Assembly (NCBI GenBank): GCA_947471745.1
Contig: CANJKZ010001154.1
Span: 74,501 to 138,500, forward strand
From: Closterium sp. Naga37s-1
Lineage: Eukaryota > Streptophyta > Zygnematophyceae > Desmidiales > Closteriaceae
Reading direction: 5' to 3'
DNA length: 64,000 nucleotides
A program made the position numbers and the translations under genes. A model generated the notes under the pieces. It was not told the DNA's origin. It did no database searches and worked only from the letters and a program-made list of their open reading frames with translations. Below, piece after piece: positions 1 to 9,379 of this stretch. Position 1 is the stretch's first letter. Every line of letters begins with the position of its first letter.

Positions 1-627
1 GAAGATATCAGCAGTGTTGGCCTCAGAGGCCACGTAAGCAAGGCGCAGCTGACCGCGCTGCTGCAGCTCACGAGCAAGGAAGTAGCGAAGAGCGATGTGC
101 TTCGTTCTGTGCTCCAGTCTGTGCTCCCGACACAAGGCCAGCATAGCCTTGTTGTCTACGTACAGAACTGGAGGAGAACGAGGCGGCTCTCCTAGGTCAG
201 TCAGCAGGTAGGTGAGCTAGCGTAGCTCCTGTGCAGCCATGGCCCCTGCGTAGATCTCAGCCTCACAACTGGAGCCGAGAACAGAAGACGAGCGGGTAGA
301 CCGCCACGAAACAGAGCCGGAACCAAGGCTGAAGGTGTAACCCTGTGACGACCGCTGCGTAGCCTGGTCGTCAGCCCAAGAAGCGTCTGCGTGACCAGTG
401 AGGACCACTGGGGACCACTGGACTCCGCCCTCCAAGCACAAGCCCCATGCCCAACGTACTGCACAAGTAGCGCAACACCCTCTTCGGTGCAGTCATAAGC
501 TCTGGTCTGTGTCTCCCAGGAGCAACATAGCGTGCCAGAATGCTAAGAGGGTATGCAAGGTCAGGTCGAGTGCAGGTCATCAGGTACATGAGGCAGCCAA
601 CAAGCTCTGGGTACGGGCCACTCGACT
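1..627 (-). pseudogene. C1 RNase H (copia pol C-terminus), frame-broken
   Basis: The reading frames give the end of the copia RT connection (MYLMTCTRPDLAYPLSILAR, 530-589) and then an RNase H with the usual landmarks: GHADASWADD, SSCEAEIYAG and YVDNKAM, with an ADIF-type tail at the window start. They sit in different frames (371-589, 217-441, then below 217), so the domain is interrupted by frame changes and a stop after AMAAQELR. RNase H removes RNA from the RNA-DNA hybrid in the particle. The true C-terminus is within a few codons of base 1. Confidence 0.85.
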
Positions 628-3450
628 CTACGGACTCATCCGAAGGCAGAGCTGAGAGCGAGTGGCGAGTAGACAGAGGAGTGGCCTGAGGCGAGGGTAC
701 GTGAAGCCGAAGCGCTGAAGGACCTGCTGCACCATGTGTGACTGAGTCAGGGTAATGGTGCGCTGTGCTCTGTCCTGGGTGATCTGCAAGCCAAGGTAGC
801 TGCGCAGTTCACCCAGGTCTGTGCACGTGTGTCTCTTCTGCAGCTCGGACTTCACGTGGGCGAGTCCAGCAGTGTCAGCTGTGGCAAAGACCAAGTCGTC
901 GACGTACACGAGGATGTAGAACGGCGGCAAAGAAGTGTCGGTGCGCAGAAACAGCGACGGGTCGGCAGTAGAAGGAGCAAACCCAAGAGCCGCACGTGTA
1001 GTCCTCAGTGTGTCGTGCCACTCACGAGGTGCCTGGCGGAGACCGTAGACTGGCCGCCGGAGGCTCCACTGGGTACCAGGAGGAAAAGACCCAGTGAAGC
1101 CAGGTGGGCGGCGCAGCCAGATCTCCTCGTGCAGGCTGCCCTGTAGGAAAGCAGTGCTGAAGTCAAGAGAGTGAAGCTCGTAGTCACGGTGAGCGGCTAC
1201 CCGAAGAGTGGTCATCTTCGGGGTGGGAGAGAAGGTCTGAAAGTAGTCAACTCCCTGCCGCTGACTGAAGCCATGAGCCACGTAGCGCGCCTTGAAGACA
1301 GGCGGAGAACCCGGCGGCCGCTTCACCCTAAAAATCCACATGCCACTGACGATGTTCGCCCCAGGAGGGGGAACCTCGTCGACGTAGGTGCCTGTGGACT
1401 TCCAGGAAGCCATCTCTGCATCCATGGCTGCCTGCCACTGAGAGGAGTAGGGACCCTCTATCGCCTCCGCGTAAGAGCGCGGAGTCGGGATGTCTGGTGC
1501 ATCCGGGTCTCCCTCAGGGGCAAGCAGCATGGACACGAGATGAGGTGAAGCAGCAGCAAAGCACTGGAACTCCTCCTGCCTGTCCTCAAGGACGTCCGTG
1601 CCAAGGGCACACTCACCCCCGACGGACGGAGGACAGACAGACTCAGACTCAGCGACAAGACTAGCAGCGTAGTCTAGGCGACAGCGAGCAGCGAAGTCGA
1701 CAAGCTCAGAAACTAAGGCAGACGCAGCAGCGGACGCAAAGGAAGGGTCAGTGACGACAGTAGCAAGGAGACGCGTGACAGTAGGACTGGCAGCACGAAG
1801 GGAGTCCGACTCCGGGTCAGCAAGAACAGGAAGAGAGGACTCAGGAGGAGAAGGCAAAGGGGCACGCAGCGGAGCAGTGGAGGGACGCAGAGTCATCCGG
1901 TGCGTGCCGGGGACAGGGGGAGGACGCGGACGCGAACCACGACTACTAGTGCGAGCAGCACGGCCAGGCGACGCAGGACGAGACGCAGGCTCACGACGCT
2001 CAGCAAGACCTCCAGTAGGACCAGTGTAGGGAGAAGGAGCAGGCAGAGGAGAGGTAGGCTGTAACTGTGACTCGGACTGGACAGGCGGTGGACACTCTAA
2101 GGGAGGAGCCGGACTAGCAGAGGGCGGAAGACCAAGAACCTGCTCAAGGAGCGGAACGAAGTACGGCCGCGGCCGCTCAGCACCACCAACACCAGAAGGG
2201 ACAGCACCAGCACCCCGAACGACAGCACCAGCGCCAGCAGCACCCCCAGCTCCAGCAGCGCCAACTCCAGTACCCTCAGAGGCACCAGCACCAGAGGCAC
2301 CCTCAGCGCCAACACCCCCAGCAGCTCTAGCTCCAGCCGGACCACCAGAAGACGCAGCGGGTCCAGCTCCAGCACCCTCAGTAGCACCGACGCCCGCAGC
2401 ACCACCAGCTCCAGTACGAGAAGCACCCGCAGGCCCAGCAGCTCCAGTACTCCCAGTACGAGCACCTCCGGGACCCGCGGCACCAGCACCCTCAGCAGCA
2501 GCAGAACCTCCAGCACTCGCAGCACCTCCAGCTCCAGCAGCTCGCCTCCAGTGCCGGGCAAACCACTCACGCAGCTCCTGTGGAGAGAGTAGCTCCCGCC
2601 GGGACGAAGCACCCGAAGAACCCCCAGGCCCAGCACCGCCAGACGCCACACGAGCAGGTCCAGTACCCTCAGACTCCGCACCCCCAGACGCAGCACCCCT
2701 AGGCTCAGCACCCCCAGACGCAGCACCCCCAGGCGTAGCACCCCCAGGCTCAACACCCCCAGGCGCAGCACCCCCAGAGTCAGCACCCCCAGGCTCAGCA
2801 CCCCCAGAGTCAGCACCCCCAGACCCAGCACCCGCAGGCTCAGCACCCCTAGCAGCACCAGAGTCAACAGCTACCTCGACAGGGTCGACTGCGTCTACCT
2901 GAGACACACCTGAGGGGGCAGGACCCTGAGGGGGGAGGGGGTCTACCGGAGGGGGACCTGGCGTAAGGAAGAGCGGCGGGGGGGGGAGGGACGCAGTGCG
3001 GTAGGGGAAGAGACGGTAGTAGGGAACCGACTCGTCAAACATGACGTCCTGGGAGGACAGAACACGGCGCGAGGTGGGGTGGTAGAACTGCCAGCCCGGC
3101 GCGTCAGGGGGGGAAGCCAAGGAAGACGCAGGGAACAGCACGAGGGGACAACTTGTCCGTAGACAAGTCGCGGACAAACGCCCGAGATCCCCAGACACGG
3201 AACGCAGACGCATCGCCAACCTTCCCCGTCCACAGCAAAGCAGGGGAGGTCTCCGGCATGGAGACCCGGGGCTGAAGGTTGATCTGATGCGCCGCGTACC
3301 GAACCGCAAACGGCCACAGAAAATGGGGGGCAGCCGCATGGACCATGGACGTACGAGCGACGTCCATGACCATGCCAATGCGGTGCTCAGCAATCCCATT
3401 TTGCTGCGGAGAGTCCGGAAGCGTGAAGGTCTGGTGGATGCCTCGTGCAC
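628..3450 (-). pseudogene. C1 pol: integrase end, Gly/Ala linker, reverse transcriptase
   Basis: The C-terminal part of integrase (PDAPGWQFYHPTSRRVL) is followed by roughly 250-300 residues of low-complexity Gly/Ala/Ser/Pro, built partly of GGAEPGGADSGG-like pentapeptides, which contain one SPQELREWF motif. The copia RT then begins at PRSYAEAIEGPYSSQW and carries DFSTAFLQG (motif A), PVYGLRQAPREWHDTL and the catalytic YVDDLVF. The frame enters from the gag-integrase frame through a one-base shift in a C run (about 3107-3115), where the related C2 reads through in frame. The RT ends out of frame with RNase H. The alternating-codon linker leaves several frames open here; the RT motifs fix the coding strand. 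Confidence 0.9.
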
Positions 3451-4843
3451 GACAGAAGGCTCGCAGAAGGTCAGAGGAGAACTCTCCGCCTCTGTCAGAG
3501 TGCAGACGCAGAACAGGAAAGTCCGAGCCGAAACTCTCTCTGAGCTGGAGACGAGCTGCGCGGATCCAGGCGATCAACACCTCAGTGACCTCACCCTTGC
3601 TGCGCAAGGGGAAGACTGCGGTGTAACGCGAGTAGTCGTCAACCACCAGCAGGAAGTAACGCTCGTGACCCTGTCCACGGACGCGGGCTGGGCCCCACAC
3701 GTCCATGTGAAGCGTCTGCAGCGCAGCCTCTGTCGGAGGAAACTCGGAGGAGTGAGGAGCAGCGCGCTGCCGCCCCTCGACGCAGGGAACGCAGGTGGGG
3801 GCAGGCCCCGGAGGAAGGGGAGGGAGGGACCGGGGGAGACCAGAGACAAGGACACGGGAGGCCATGCCTTGAAGACGAGGCAGGGAGGGGTGACCATGGC
3901 GGTGGTGCCAGAGGAGAGTCTGGTGAGACAGGAGACGACACGAGCAGGGGGCAGACTCAGGACCAGACCTGGACGCCGCAGCAAACACCTGACCCGACGC
4001 GGCTACCTGAGCAGACTCAGCGACCGGAGGAGACTCAGTAGTCAGTGTGTACAGGCTCGACCCCGGCTGACGGGTAAACGTGGCCAAGTGATGGCCCGTC
4101 CGAGCACAGGTACAGTGGGTCACTCGCTGACTCGCAGGAGTGAACTGGTGAACCCCTCCATCCTGGAGGTCAGCACCACTCACCAAGTTCGTAGAGAACG
4201 AGGGGAGGTAAAGACCCGACAGGGTGCCAGAAGGGGCCGCCGGACACGGTAGAACAGTGGAGAAGTGGGCAAGGACAGGAGCCCCAGAGGGGTCTGCCAG
4301 GGAGACTGCCACTGGCCGACTAAGCAGCGTAAGCGTGGTGCGGTCTCGAAAGAAGGAGCGGGAAGCACCCGAGTCAAGGGTGAAGGTGTGGGTGGCCGGA
4401 GCCGACGCGGTACCTGAGAGCGCAGACTCACCAGCACCTGGGGCAGCAGGCTCACTGGCACCTAGAGCAGCAGCCTCACCAGCACCTAGAGCAGCAGCCT
4501 CAATGCCCGGGTCAGGCGGAAAACACCGGTAACAGTCACCCTCATCACTAATAGTCACAGCATACATTGCAGCAAGAATAGCATCATAATCAAGATCAAA
4601 GATCGCAACACCCGCCCTAAACAGCTCGCCCCAGCGAGGGATCTCAGTAGCGTCGGGGAACTGATGACGCCAAGCGTCCGTCAGGCGGCCGAAGCAGCGC
4701 TGGGTGGAGTGCGGACCCCCACACTGCTCACCCGTGCGGTCGCCTGTACGTAGAACGTAGGTACAGGGGCCAGCACCCCCACCCCGCTGACGAGCAGTGT
4801 ACCACTCACGAAGCTGCTGGGGGGAAGGGGTCTTACGAGTGCG
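3104..4843 (-). pseudogene. C1 Gag finger, protease, pre-integrase and integrase
   Basis: Directly after the TAG at 4844 the frame stays open. It encodes RTRKTPSPQQLREWY, a finger CX13CX3HX4C (cysteine after GAGP, then QC, H and RC), a conserved stretch ending LDYDAILAAMYAVTIS, the aspartic protease signature FTLDSGASRSFFRD, the pre-integrase zinc motif around LWHHRHGHPSLPRL, and a DDE integrase (D in MDVWGPARV, D in LHSDRGGEF, E in NGIAEHRIG). It ends LGFPP-stop where one extra C shifts the frame; C2 continues through the same point. It is in the same frame as gag, as expected for a copia polyprotein. Confidence 0.9.
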
Positions 4844-5905
4844 CTACTGCTGCTGCTGCTGGCGCTGACCACCCCCGGAGCCGACCCTCTGCGAAGAGCC
4901 GCCCCGACCAGCTCCACCTCCGCCGCCGCTACCTCCACCACCGCCTCCACCTCCACCACCGCCTCCACCTCCACCACCTCCGCTCGCACCGCCACCACCG
5001 CCGCCTCCTCCGCCTCCACTGCCGCCACTAGTGCCCCCACTCCCGCCACCACTCCCACCGCCACCCCCACCCCCTCCGCCGCCTCCACCGCCCCCGCCAG
5101 CTCCTCCAGCGCCCTTGCCCCCCTTGCCCTTGCCTGAGCGGCGTCTCCCGCTAGGGGCAGACGCCGCGCCGACCGACTCAAGACCAACGAGGTCGGCCGC
5201 AGCAGCAGAGGCAACAGAGGGCAAGAGGGGGGAGGGGGAGCAGCCCTCAAAGACAGGGGTACGAGGGTCACCACGAGAGGCTCCTACAGCGACTATACTC
5301 TTTTCTGCTGCTAGGAGGCGCTCCTCGAGGAGGTCAACGGTGAGGGTGGTGGGGCAAACAGAGAGGAAGTGGTCCCTGACCGAGCGAAGGGTGTCAGGGA
5401 GCCGGGTGACTATGTAGTAGAGGGTGATGTACATAGGGGGGGGGTTCTTGGCGCAGAACTCAGCAGGAAGCGCACCGCGGTAGCGAAGGTCACTAGTGCG
5501 AAGGTGCGTAATGAGGTCAGCGACTGTGGGAAAAGCGGCGAGGTCAGGGAAGAGGTACGGCAGTATGAGGCGGCTAAGGGCAGCAGTGGCAGGGGAAGAG
5601 TAGCGTGCAACGACAGCGTCGTACAAGGTCTTAGCACTCTTGTACTGACTAAAATGCGCGCGCTCAGCGGTCGGTAAGTGGCGGCGCACAGCAAGGCGAG
5701 CAGCAGCATCGCGCGTGGCCCACTGTGAGCGAACAGTGGCGTCAGCATCAGCAGCAGGGGCAGGAGAGGCACCAGAGGTGAGGTCAAACAGAGAGAGACC
5801 GTCTGCCCTATCGCACTGTAGGAAAAGCTGCAGATCATCTACCGAGACCTCAAAGTCAACAGCCCGACCCTCAGCGTCAAATGTGAGAACACTGGGGGTG
5901 GCCAT
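4844..5905 (-). pseudogene. C1 Gag N-terminal region, closed by an in-frame TAG
   Basis: The ATG at 5905 opens 353 codons. The first ~225 residues are a copia/UBN2-type capsid region (KTLYDAVVARYSS, LFPDLAAFPTVADLITHLR, LEERLLAAEKS). About 100 residues of nearly pure glycine follow, then a short glutamine run. The run ends in TAG where CAG codons precede it, and the downstream frame stays open into the Gag finger and protease. A point change CAG to TAG explains this best; read-through cannot be excluded. The start is the first ATG after the repeat leader and is followed directly by conserved capsid sequence. Confidence 0.85.
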
Positions 5906-5959
5906 GACAGCAGTAGACTGGCAGAGAGAGCAGCGGGGTAGGGCAGTGCAGTGGCAGAG

Positions 5960-6910
5960 GCGCTGCTCTTACCAGGCAGGTGGGGCGGGCCGAGGCAGGC
6001 CGGCAGGGACAGGGCCGCGACTGCAGGGACTGCGGTGTCTCGGCTGCGGCGGCGTGGCGGCTCGGCGGCTTGGCGGCTCGGCGGCTCGGCGGCTTGGCAG
6101 CTCGGCGGCTCGGCGGCTCGGCAGCTCGGCGGCTCGGCGGCTCGGCAGCTCCGCGGCACGGCGGCAAGGGCGGCTCGGCGGCTCGGCGGCTCGGCGGTGA
6201 CGGCGGCTCGGCTGCTCGACGGGGCCGGGAAGGGCGGCTGAGGGGCCGAGGAAGGGCGGCAGGGCCGCGAAGGGCGGCGACGGGGCCGCAAGGGGCGGCA
6301 ACGAGGCCGCTGAAGGGCGGCGACGAGGCCGCTGAGGGGCGGCGACGGGGCCGCTGAAGGGCGGCGACGAGGCCGCGAAAGGGCGGCGATGGGGCCGCGG
6401 AAGGGCGGCAATGGGGCCGCTGAAGGGCGGCGACGGGGCCGCGGAGGGGCGGCGACGTGGCCGCTGAAGGGCGGCGACGAGGCCGAGGGGAGGGGGGACG
6501 GCGACGGGGACGCTAAGGGCGGCTACGGGGTCGCGGCTCGGCGGCGACGGGGCCGAAAGGGGCGGCGACGGGGCCGTAAGGGGCGGCGACGGGGCCGTAA
6601 GGGGCGGCGATGGGGCCTTAAGGGGCGGCGACGGGGCCGTAAGGGGCGGTCGCGGGGCCGTGAGGGGCGGCGACGGGGCCGTAAGGGGCGGTCGCGGGGC
6701 CGTGAGGGGCGGCGACGGGGCCGTAAGGGGCGGTCGCGGGGCCGTGAGGGGCGGCGACGGGGCCGTAAGGGGCGGTCGCGGGGCCGTAAGAGGCGGTCGC
6801 GGGGCCGTAAGGGGCGGCGACGGGGCCGCTAAGGGGCCACGCGGGGCCTAGAGAGGGCAGCGACGGGGCCTGAGGGGCCGCTAAGAAGGGCGCGACGGGT
6901 CGCTAAGGGC
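5960..6910 (-). repeat. C1 leader: GC-rich tandem repeats
   Basis: Between the primer-binding site and the gag ATG lie three successive arrays on the + strand: 8-9 bp GGCGGCTC-type units (about 6055-6210), about 25-bp GGGCGGCGACGGGGCCGCTGAA-like units (6240-6500), and 24-bp units alternating GCGACGGGGCCGTAAGG and GTCGCGGGGCCGTGAGG (6540-6830). Composition is over 80% G+C. Long ORFs on both strands here are by-products of the periodicity. Confidence 0.9.
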
Positions 6911-7006
6911 GGGACACTAGGCGCGCTTCGGGCAGGGGCGGCACGCGCCCCGGGTAGGAAAAAAAAAATCTTGGTGGGCCCTAGGAACAGTTCCCACGAG
7001 GGAACC

Positions 7007-7018
7007 TGCTCGATACCA
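7007..7018 (-). other. C1 primer-binding site
   Basis: The minus strand reads TGGTATCGAGCA directly inside the 5' LTR. It is close to TGGTATCAGAGC, the initiator-Met tRNA complement used by most plant copia elements. It marks the right LTR as the 5' LTR. Confidence 0.85.
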
Positions 7019-7147
7019 TGAGAAACTTAGAACGAGAATGAATTGACTAAGGAATGAAAGTGATACAAATATGAAACCCTAGAATTGTGTACCCCTTAGT
7101 ATCTAACCCGCTACAGCCTACACAGGCTAGATCATATAAGTTTGACA
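7019..7147 (-). repeat. C1 5' LTR
   Basis: A 129-bp repeat bounded by TG...CA (TGAGAAACTTAG to AGTTTGACA). It contains the box ATACAAATATGAAACCCTAG, shared in various forms with other copia-type LTRs here; AAACCCTA is a plant telo-box-like motif. The partner LTR is outside the window, so the boundary rests on TG/CA ends and the adjoining primer-binding site. Confidence 0.8.
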
Positions 7148-7597
7148 GAATTGGCAAATTCCTTACAGTTCCCGTCTAGCTATATTTTTTTATAAAGTAA
7201 TTCGTAGTATTGTTGGTCCATTCCGTCACACCTTCTTTAATTGTTAATCATGCAAACTCCGTTAATTCGTAATACTTGGCATCTGAGCCATTTCTCTACG
7301 TTATCTCACTTTCCTGTGCAATTTTGTGACAAATGTGTTATTGATATAGTGAGCTGCAAAGCATTGGGCTGTGAATAACTAACTTCAACTTGTACAACTT
7401 TTATAGCGTTTGCAGTCACATGGTCGTGTGATAATTGCATGTAACCTCTTGGCAATTACGCGAAAGTTGTCAACCAAGCAGCATTCAGCGATTTGATGCA
7501 TCAGCTAAATGATTTTTCATACCAGATTCTTGCCATCGACATTGAAATGGAACGGCTACATAAAGAAAACGCCAAGATTCGTCAGTCTGGTGAAGCA
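7148..7597 (+). pseudogene. AT-rich spacer, then decayed Ty3/gypsy gag N-terminus
   Basis: No gene is visible in 7148-7455. From about 7460 a short open stretch reads VVNQAAFSDLMHQLNDFSYQ and then a coiled-coil-like IEMERLHKENAKIRQSGEA, which resembles the N-terminal region of plant Ty3/gypsy Gag. It stops at the insertion point of C3. The remainder resumes at 8936 with KLGVFFTCANAND and LLLQGPAVEWW. This is an inference from patchy similarity of a degenerate sequence. Confidence 0.4.
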
Positions 7598-7725
7598 TCT
7601 CAAAGTAGGAACACAACGGAACGTGTGAAATAGGGAAACAAGGGATACAAATAACAACCCTAAAAGTGTTGCACTCCCTAGGGTGCTACTCACTGTAGCC
7701 TAAGAACCTATGATAACATTTGACA
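7598..7725 (-). repeat. C3 3' LTR
   Basis: A 128-bp repeat running from TCTCAAAGTAGG to CATTTGACA. On the minus strand it starts TGTCAAATG, followed after its outer part by the telo-box-like AGGGTTGTTATTTGTATCCC. It pairs with 8803-8930 at about 94% identity. Confidence 0.9.
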
Positions 7726-7745
7726 CACCCCCATAGGCTAAGTGA
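7726..7745 (-). other. C3 polypurine tract
   Basis: The plus strand reads CACCCCCATAGGCTAAGTGA next to the left LTR. Its complement ends TATGGGGGTG, the form found beside the 3' LTR of C2 (TATGGGGGTG before 32897). It primes plus-strand synthesis and fixes the element as minus-oriented. Confidence 0.85.
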
Positions 7746-7749
7746 GTAG

Positions 7750-8790
7750 CTTCCACAGCAGCAGGGGCGCCCTCAGCAGCAGCTCCGCCCTCAACAGCTG
7801 TGGCGCTCTCAGCAGCCGTGGGGGCCTGGTGGTTTGGGTAGCGTTGGCTGCAGCAGCGGCCCAGCCAGCTGGGGGGCTCGTCGCGGTGGCCGCGACGTCG
7901 GCCCCTGCAAGTACCGGATCCTGACCGGCCCCGGTGCTGGCACTACCTGCTGGCGTCCTGACCACTTTGCACAGCGCTGCTACAACCGCCTCGACGGCCT
8001 CTACCGTGAACGTTTTGAGCCTGAGTCGGCTCCCTCGATCTGGCCCGGTCTGTTTCGTAGTGGTTACACTGTGTTTGATATGTCTATGGATGCTGTTTAT
8101 TCTGTCACATATGGATCTCTTGGCTTGCGTGTATCTAGCTTAGGACCTTCGCCCGTTGCTAGTGTAGGTACTTGTGCTTTCAGTGTAGGTGCTTGTGTAG
8201 TCACTCGCCCAGCCGTGACGACTGCTGTTGCGTTGCTCTCCTTCACGCTGGACTCCTGCGCGTCTCAGTGCTTCTTCCGCGACCACACCACTGCCACACC
8301 TCTTTCGGCTCCAGTCCCAGTTGCCCTGGCTGATCCTACTTCAAGACCAGCAGTTGCTCGCAGCTCGACCACTCTCCCGTGCCCAGCTGTCCCCTCTTGG
8401 TTTCCTCACTGGTCTCTACATCCCCTCGTTCTCTCGGAACTTGGTGGGTGCTGGATACCTTAAGGACCGGGGGATCACAATCACTTTTCCTGCGCACAAA
8501 GGACTGCTATCTGTACGGACTCTTCCACCGGGGCAGTTCTTGCCACGTTCACCAAAGAGCCCCACTCAGGTCTCTTCGTCCTGCACACCCTGCCCCTCAC
8601 AGGTTGCTGTGTCCGATCAGGTTGCTGTGTCTGGTCTAGTTGCTGCGTCTTGCTCCTGTCGGTCCCTAGCCCACCTGACCGTCTTGTGGCACCACCGCCT
8701 TGGCCACCCGTCGCTCCCCCACCTCCGCAGCATAGTCACAGTCTAGTCTCAAGTCTCCCGCGCGTCTTTTCGTCGCTCCCTCCCTCGCTT
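7750..8790 (+). pseudogene. C3 core: copia Gag finger, protease, pre-integrase
   Basis: Plus-strand frames encode a Gag finger of the CX13CX4HX4C type (cysteine before KYRILTGPGAGTT, then C, H and RC in DHFAQRCYNRL), a conserved GYTVFDMSMDAVYS segment, a protease-like FTLDSCASQCFFRD (Gly of DSGAS changed to Cys), FLTGLYIPSFSRNLVGAGYL, and a pre-integrase motif LWHHRLGHPSLPHLRS. The sequence continues as SLVSSLPRVFSSLPPSLGL up to the primer-binding site. Frame changes at about 8400, 8560 and 8740 break it. It is a third copia lineage, related to but distinct from C1 and C2. Its strand is opposite to its own LTRs. Confidence 0.85.
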
Positions 8791-8802
8791 GGTCTGATAC
8801 CA
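8791..8802 (-). other. C3 primer-binding site
   Basis: The minus strand reads TGGTATCAGACC immediately inside the right LTR, matching 11 of 12 bases of the initiator-Met site TGGTATCAGAGC. Confidence 0.9.
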
Positions 8803-8930
8803 TCTCAAAGTAGGAACACAACAGAATGTGTGAAATAGGGAAACAAGGGATACAAATAGCAACCCTAAAAGTGTTGTACTCCCTAGAGTGCTACTCATTG
8901 TAGCCTAAGAACCTATAATAACATCTGACA
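8803..8930 (-). repeat. C3 5' LTR
   Basis: Right copy of the 128-bp LTR, ending ACATCTGACA. It is followed by the target duplication AAGCA at 8931-8935. Confidence 0.9.
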
Positions 8931-8935
8931 AAGCA

Positions 8936-9239
8936 TGCTAGGATTTTCATATCACATACGAGGTGGGACCAGCTAAGAAGTTAGCGACGATGTCTTGACG
9001 GCCTGACACGTTCCGTCAAAGAGGAAAAGAGGTCAGCGAAGGCAAACCCACGCACGGGAAAAATCCATAAACTTGGGGTCTTCTTCACATGTGCCAATGC
9101 TAACGACGGCGCCAACCGAAATTATTACGCGGTTTTGCTACTTCAAGGTCCTGCGGTGGAATGGTGGCACTGAAGTGTACAATCGATAGGAACGTTGACC
9201 GATGTGCCGCAAGTGAAACAAGGGACTTCAGCCCCTCCC
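8936..9239 (+). pseudogene. Ty3/gypsy gag remnant, continued
   Basis: Continuation of the host sequence of C3. About 9070-9170 reads KLGVFFTCANANDGANRNYY and then LLLQGPAVEWW, which resembles the Ty3 Gag core where a short-residue block precedes a conserved A.EWW. Several stops and frame changes are present. It is cut at 9240 by the LTR of C4. Confidence 0.4.
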
Positions 9240-9367
9240 TGTCAAATTACAAATATGCACGCTAGGCTATAGTGAGGCACATACTATGGGGTACAACACT
9301 TGAGGATTTTCTACTAGTATCTTAACTGTACTGGTCAATCATCATTCCGCTGCTTACCTTTCTGACA
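9240..9367 (+). repeat. C4 5' LTR
   Basis: A 128-bp TG...CA repeat (TGTCAAATTACAAATATGC to TTTCTGACA). It carries the box GGTACAACACTTGAGGATTT. It matches 10118-10230 plus 11718-11732. Confidence 0.85.
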
Positions 9368-9379
9368 TGGTATCATGCA
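9368..9379 (+). other. C4 primer-binding site
   Basis: TGGTATCATGCA follows the 5' LTR without spacer; the first eight bases match the initiator-Met primer site. Confidence 0.75.

Larger units (their letters stand above)
1..7147 (-). mobile_element. C1: Ty1/copia retrotransposon, 3' end cut by window edge
   Basis: Read on the minus strand, the order is 5' LTR (7019-7147), primer-binding site, about 1.1 kb of GC-rich repeated leader, gag, protease, integrase, a Gly/Ala-rich linker, reverse transcriptase and RNase H. Integrase before RT is the Ty1/copia order. The 3' LTR lies left of base 1. Lesions seen are a TAG in gag (4844-4846), a frameshift in a C run near 3107-3115, and a frame change between RT and RNase H near 600-740. 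The catalytic signatures of protease, integrase and RT are all still present, so this copy decayed recently. Confidence 0.95.
7598..8930 (-). mobile_element. C3: short LTR element with inverted coding core
   Basis: Two 128-bp LTRs (7598-7725 and 8803-8930, about 8 differences) enclose 1,077 bp, and both flanks carry the same 5-bp target duplication AAGCA (7593-7597, 8931-8935). The polypurine tract lies next to the left LTR and an initiator-Met primer-binding site next to the right one, so the element is oriented minus. The gag-protease-pre-integrase sequence inside reads on the plus strand, opposite to the LTRs. RT, RNase H and integrase catalytic parts are absent, so it is non-autonomous. 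Confidence 0.9.
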
